A DNA stretch of 64,000 nt, from positions 18,393 through 82,392 of the forward strand of contig VBFY01000060.1 in the NCBI GenBank assembly GCA_005889405.1, given 5' to 3'. Each line of letters opens with the position of its first letter. Position 1 is the stretch's first letter. A program made the position numbers and the translations under genes. This document shows, piece after piece, positions 60,737 through 64,000 of this stretch. The stretch is from Chloroflexota bacterium. GTDB lineage: Bacteria > Chloroflexota > Limnocylindria > P2-11E. A model generated the notes under the pieces. That model was not told where the DNA came from and did no database searches. It saw nothing but the letters and a program-made list of their open reading frames with translations.

Positions 60737-60988
60737 GTGCCAGAGGAGCGGGTCGCCCAGGTGGCGATCGATTTCATCGCTTTCTGCTTCGAGCGAAAGG
60801 GCGCGGAATGGCCCGTCTTGTACGACGAGATGTGCTACGTCGCCGGCAAGCGGCTCTATCGAGGGCTTGGATACGAAGAACTGAAAGAAGCGGGTCTCGA
60901 CTTCACGCTCGCGGGGCTCGCAAGGACCAGCCGATTGACGAATGAGGTGACAAAGCGTCTTCGGCAGGCGGCGCTGGCGACGACCTAG
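60737..60988 (+). CDS. Small hypothetical protein, 83 aa
   Basis: The soluble, mainly helical protein contains IDFIAFCFERKGAEWPVLYDE and LYRGLGYEELKEAGLDF in its core (each within 21 residues, quoted for composition). I recognise no family. GTG 60737 is chosen because GGGAGGGG lies 5 nt upstream; ATG 60713 is in frame and would give 91 aa. The gene has its own strong terminator. Overlapping open frames on both strands look like shadows. Confidence 0.65.
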   Translation: MPEERVAQVAIDFIAFCFERKGAEWPVLYDEMCYVAGKRLYRGLGYEELKEAGLDFTLAGLARTSRLTNEVTKRLRQAALATT

Positions 60989-61011
60989 CGACTGACATCG
61001 GCCACACCGGC

Positions 61012-61053
61012 AGAGGCGGCGAGTGAAAGGAAGCGCACTCGCCGCCTCTTTTT
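61012..61053 (+). terminator. Rho-independent terminator
   Basis: A perfect 14-bp stem AGAGGCGGCGAGTG/CACTCGCCGCCTCT has a 10-nt loop and ends in TTTTT. It closes the transcript of the 83-aa gene. Confidence 0.93.
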
Positions 61054-61109
61054 CGTCTCTGTCAGAATGGTGAGGCGCGAGGGGAGCACAGAACGCTTTC
61101 GCAGCGCAT

Positions 61110-61186
61110 GGTCCCGTGGTGCAGCGGCCTAGCATACGTCCCTGTCAAGGACGAGATCGCCGGTTCGAATCCGGTCGGGACCGCCA
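61110..61186 (+). tRNA. tRNA-Asp (anticodon GTC)
   Basis: It folds as a standard cloverleaf: acceptor GGTCCCG/CGGGACC, D stem GTGC/GCAT, anticodon stem CGTCC/GGACG with loop CTGTCAA, and T arm GCCGG-TTCGAAT-CCGGT. Discriminator G and an encoded CCA follow. The anticodon GTC reads Asp codons. Confidence 0.97.
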
Positions 61187-61207
61187 GATCGCGTCGCGGC
61201 TTTGAGG

Positions 61208-61609
61208 TCATTGGTACCGCACCCCTTTGAAGTCGATCCATCCTCCCTCATGGGCCGGCGCGGGATCGTGATGCGTGAAATGGATCAGCCCGCCCTCGTC
61301 GTTCCACACGTACTCGCCGTGCACGATCACGTTGTCACCCGGCATTACCGGAGCCCGCTGTCCGATGGTCACGTTGTTGTCGACGAGCACCGTCTGCGTC
61401 GAACCGGCAAGGCGAATGATGAAACGCTGATGCGCGCCGGACGGGCCGCTGTCGTCCGCGAGAACCCTCGTCACCACGCCGTCAGCGGTGACCTCGACGG
61501 TCGAGCGTTTTTCGGCGTAGTCGCGCTCGACCGCCGCGTTGTCGGCTGTCGCTGGCGCGCACGCCGGGCCGAGCAGCAGGAGAAACACCATGCCGAAACG
61601 GCGATCCAC
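61208..61609 (-). CDS. DUF3465 lipoprotein
   Basis: The 133-aa protein has a short signal and a possible lipobox (LGPAC). The body matches the DUF3465 pattern: a beta-barrel, OB-like domain with QRFIIRLAG, TVLVDNNVTIG, VHGEYVWNDEGGLIHFTHHDP and GWIDFKGVRYQ. The function of the family is unknown. Starts are GTG 61609 or ATG 61591; the first gives the better signal peptide. Confidence 0.8.
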   Translation of the reverse strand: MDRRFGMVFLLLLGPACAPATADNAAVERDYAEKRSTVEVTADGVVTRVLADDSGPSGAHQRFIIRLAGSTQTVLVDNNVTIGQRAPVMPGDNVIVHGEYVWNDEGGLIHFTHHDPAPAHEGGWIDFKGVRYQ

Positions 61610-61656
61610 TGACCGTAACGGAGAATGACGCCCTCTCTCCGGATGCCCTCGCCGCC

Positions 61657-61662
61657 TAACAT
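61657..61662 (+). promoter_or_regulatory. Candidate -10 of the NTF2-like gene (leaderless)
   Basis: TAACAT is followed by exactly 6 nt and the ATG at 61669. The spacing equals that at lexA, 47370 and 48474. Confidence 0.4.
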
Positions 61663-61668
61663 CGATCC

Positions 61669-61998
61669 ATGACCGGTCTCGAAGTCGCTCGGGGTTTCAT
61701 CAACGCGGTGCGTGAGCGTGACGCGGATGCCGCGGCCGAGCTCTGCACAGAGGCGGTCGAGGTCCTTCTGCCGGGTGCGGAAGCGCCGCTCCGCGGCAAG
61801 GAAGGCGTCCGCCAGATGATCCGCATGGCTCCGCAGTTCCTCCAGAGCATGCGCGACGAGGAAGAGCGCGATGGCGAGGTGCGGATCACCACGCTGACCC
61901 GCGCCCCCGGCGTGTTCGCGAACTACACGACGTGGCTCTTCAAGATCGACGGCGGCAAGGTCGACCGTCTCTCCTTCGAGCTGCGCGGCGCGAACTGA
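61669..61998 (+). CDS. NTF2-like/SnoaL-like protein
   Basis: The 109-aa protein has the N-terminal helix of the NTF2-like fold (VARGFINAVRERDADAAAEL), then VEVLLPGAEAPLRGKEGV and C-terminal strands (WLFKIDGGKVDRLSFEL). Members of this fold bind small molecules or act as isomerases; no function can be assigned. No Shine-Dalgarno is seen. Confidence 0.83.
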   Translation: MTGLEVARGFINAVRERDADAAAELCTEAVEVLLPGAEAPLRGKEGVRQMIRMAPQFLQSMRDEEERDGEVRITTLTRAPGVFANYTTWLFKIDGGKVDRLSFELRGAN

Positions 61999-62008
61999 CG
62001 CGCGGAGG

Positions 62009-64000
62009 CTAGCGGCTCTCGGTCAACACCTCCCATGCCTGGAACGCGATGGTGCCGGCGGTGCCGTTGTGGATGACGAGCGCATACGCGCCCGCGCCAT
62101 CGGGCAAGGCCTGTAGATCCAGAACGCCGCCGTCATCGACGGTGGCCGTTGCGAGGGTCTTGCCGCTCGCGTCCTTGATGCTGACCGTCGTTCCGGCGAC
62201 CGTCTCGACGACGACGTCGATCAACTCGGTCGCGGGATCCACGACGAGCTCGTTGACGGAGTCGAGTCCGGCGAGCGCCGTGCTCACGACGAGACCGGCG
62301 GTCTCCTGGACGAAGTGCCCCGCCGGTGTGCCGATGTCGCCGCCGTAGATCTGGAAGCCGTCGACGTACACCATGTCGCGCTGGTTGTCTGTGGAATCGT
62401 TCGTCACGACCACGCTATGCATGCCGGACGAGACGTTACGATGGATGGCGACGCTGTAGGTCAGTCCCTTTCGCCCGCTCTGGTCGGGCGGCCCGGAAGC
62501 CGTCGAGGCAGCGTACTCGTTGATCTCCTGCTTGACGCCGTCGACGCTGAAGCCGAGGACACCGCCGCGCGGCCCCTTCGCGACGACGATGTCGATGCCG
62601 GTACCGGTGAACTGGAGCTTCAGAGAGTCGCTCGTCTTGCTGGTGCCGACGTCGCGGCAGAGCGTGCCGCTCGTGGCCTTCGCGTCGTTCAGCACGTGCC
62701 AGCCGCCAGCGCTTTGGATGTTCGGATCGGTGCAGTCGACCGCGACCGGCGCGGGCGCGGGCTGCATGGCAAGAGTCGCATCGAACGGCGGGGACGCGTC
62801 GACCGTCCGCATCGGAATGAGGATCGTTCCGTCGAGCGCCTCGGCGGGTCCCGCCAGGGAGAACGCCGAGGCGCCGGTGAGGCCGGAGCCGACAGCGAGC
62901 CCGAAGGCGCTGAGCGGCCCGCGAAGGGTGAGCGCACCGCTATCGAGCGTTCCGATGCCGGAGAAGCTGGCGTCGGTGTTGTACACGGCGCCGAGCGACG
63001 AGCTTCCGTTCGACATCGAATCGTTCGCTCCGAGCTTTCCGCCGAAGAAACGGACGGTCCCGTCGGAGTTGTACTCCATCGAGAGGTGGAACACATCCTC
63101 AGCCGTCGAGAACCGGAAGACGTACTGGAGACGATCGGCGGGCGGTGTCGACTGCAATACCGCGTTGTATGCCGCGAGATCGCGCGCCATGCCCGCGCGG
63201 GTCGCATCGGCGAGGGGGATCCGCGCGACAAGGTCGCTCCCACTCACGAAGACCGACGCTCCGAGAAGGTCAAGGGATCGCAGGTTCGGCGAACCATTCA
63301 CATTCGGCCACGTCGCGTCACCCGATGCGTCGCTGCGGCCGTTCTGCGGGATCGAGATCGAGACCTGTGATGTGCCCGTCCCCGTCGGCGCGAGCAGCGA
63401 CGGTCCGGCGACCTCCTTCGCGAACTGCGTGAAGGGGCCCTTCTTCGATGGGTTGGTGCGAGGCTCGGCCGCGAGACCGTTGTTGTTGTCCATGAATACG
63501 ACGCCGATGCGGCCGGTCTGGTCGAATCCGAGATCGAGCATGTCGAGGAGCGATCGGTCTCCACTGCAGGTCGTTCCTGACGTGCAGACCTGTCCACGGT
63601 GATCGATGCGGTGGTTCACCTTGCCCGCCAGGATCGTGGTGGGTCCGCCGCGTGCGATCGAAAGCGCATCGGTGAGGACCGAGACGTACGTGTTCCAGTG
63701 CGCTGCGTCGGCGCAGTTGTCGGAAAGACCGGTGCAGTCCTCGCTGCCCATGTACGCGATGGCGATACGGCCGGTGTCACCGCCGGTCACCGCGGGGAAC
63801 ACCGCGCTCGTGACCTGCGATGGGGTGACGCGGACCTTCGGCGTCCAGTAGGTCGCGGGTCGTCCTGCCGGGGTCGCATGCGGGTTGTTGCGCGCATCGT
63901 CGATGGGCGAGACCGACAGATACACGATGCCGTTCGTGACCCAGACGGCGTACGCGTTCCCGCGCGCGTCGAGGTTGAGCCACGGGAAGATCGCGGGCTG
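62009..64000 (-). CDS. Large secreted beta-rich protein, C-terminal part (cut by window end)
   Basis: 664 codons run open to the window edge, and the coding pattern continues past the first internal start (PWLNLDARGNAYAVWV), so the gene begins beyond 64000. The N-terminal part resembles sialidase/BNR-type beta-propeller repeats (FPAVTGGDTGRIAIAYMG, DLGFDQTGRIGVVFMDNN). The middle has a beta-sandwich-like segment. The end carries a ligand-binding-like domain (QFTGTGIDIVVAKGPRGG) and a final PPC-like domain. Probably extracellular; substrate unknown. Confidence 0.75.
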   Translation of the reverse strand, partial: QPAIFPWLNLDARGNAYAVWVTNGIVYLSVSPIDDARNNPHATPAGRPATYWTPKVRVTPSQVTSAVFPAVTGGDTGRIAIAYMGSEDCTGLSDNCADAAHWNTYVSVLTDALSIARGGPTTILAGKVNHRIDHRGQVCTSGTTCSGDRSLLDMLDLGFDQTGRIGVVFMDNNNGLAAEPRTNPSKKGPFTQFAKEVAGPSLLAPTGTGTSQVSISIPQNGRSDASGDATWPNVNGSPNLRSLDLLGASVFVSGSDLVARIPLADATRAGMARDLAAYNAVLQSTPPADRLQYVFRFSTAEDVFHLSMEYNSDGTVRFFGGKLGANDSMSNGSSSLGAVYNTDASFSGIGTLDSGALTLRGPLSAFGLAVGSGLTGASAFSLAGPAEALDGTILIPMRTVDASPPFDATLAMQPAPAPVAVDCTDPNIQSAGGWHVLNDAKATSGTLCRDVGTSKTSDSLKLQFTGTGIDIVVAKGPRGGVLGFSVDGVKQEINEYAASTASGPPDQSGRKGLTYSVAIHRNVSSGMHSVVVTNDSTDNQRDMVYVDGFQIYGGDIGTPAGHFVQETAGLVVSTALAGLDSVNELVVDPATELIDVVVETVAGTTVSIKDASGKTLATATVDDGGVLDLQALPDGAGAYALVIHNGTAGTIAFQAWEVLTESR

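Noticed and set aside
60632-61135. Minus-strand open frame of 167 codons across the 83-aa gene, terminator and tRNA promoter area
   Set aside because: It runs through a perfect terminator hairpin, and its translation is Cys/Arg-rich without pattern.
1-64000. Insertion sequences, prophage or integrated element
   Set aside because: No transposase, integrase, phage gene or terminal inverted repeats were seen; composition and overlap style are uniform across the window.

Overview
The window is high-GC, densely coding DNA from a free-living bacterium. The SOS boxes upstream of lexA and dnaB are of the Gram-positive type (CGAAC-N4-GTTCK). Several promoters place a -10 hexamer exactly 6 nt before a start codon, which suggests leaderless mRNAs. 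Lipoprotein signals are common and no LPS or outer-membrane genes are visible. I lean to Chloroflexota, with an actinobacterium-like lineage as the alternative; the sequence alone does not settle the phylum.

Region 1 (1-4085, + strand): the end of a sensor histidine kinase, an OmpR-type response regulator, a GH-A-clan glycosidase lipoprotein and a second secreted protein of unknown function, closely packed. Region 2 (4089-16724, - strand): an 11-gene exopolysaccharide operon, read from wzz to nadE. It encodes a Wzz-like protein, a BY-kinase-like ATPase with a broken Walker A, a 50-aa membrane protein, an O-antigen-ligase/polymerase-like protein, a natural fusion of Wzx flippase and GT4 glycosyltransferase, an SGNH-like protein, a double left-handed-beta-helix acyltransferase, an acyl carrier protein, an asparagine-synthetase-type amidotransferase, an AMP-forming acyl ligase and a NAD-synthase-like enzyme. 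Nine of ten junctions are 4-bp start/stop overlaps and one is directly abutting. Region 3 (16934-38027, + strand, divergent): two hexapeptide acyltransferases, a GT4, the initiating sugar-phosphate transferase, a processive GT2, and two giant secreted proteins. The first (3293 aa) has 28 IPT/TIG repeats, each ending in a CxxC. The second (2265 aa) has nine choice-of-anchor-D-like repeats and an SGNH hydrolase domain. Region 4 (38264-41683): another secreted glycosidase with one IPT domain and four C-terminal repeats.

Region 5 (41702-46016): a sugar oxidoreductase, a degenerate GGDEF protein, a solute-binding lipoprotein and a Cache sensor. Region 6 (46047-51000): purA, ydcF-like, zinc-ribbon, secreted and epimerase genes, with a broken copy of the zinc-ribbon gene start. 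Region 7 (51243-56233): two tandem intact dnaB genes behind an SOS box, a VOC protein, rplI and small membrane, DUF1232 and MscS genes. Region 8 (56495-60581): a lexA - AlkZ-like - AlkZ-like - dinB operon. Region 9: a small unknown gene, a strong terminator, tRNA-Asp, a DUF3465 lipoprotein, an NTF2-like protein and a large secreted protein cut by the window end.

The most useful new observations are three. First, a tandem TTGAGA operator with 11-bp (or 22-bp) phasing lies upstream of wzz, the oxidoreductase/GGDEF pair and the Cache gene. It is placed like a PhoB-type box relative to a -10 and may be the target of the OmpR-type regulator at 421. Second, the lexA-led operon links two AlkZ/YcaQ-family putative crosslink glycosylases to a translesion polymerase. 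Third, the tandem dnaB pair sits under an SOS box. The exopolysaccharide cluster also contains an unusual ACP/acyl-ligase/amidotransferase/NadE module.
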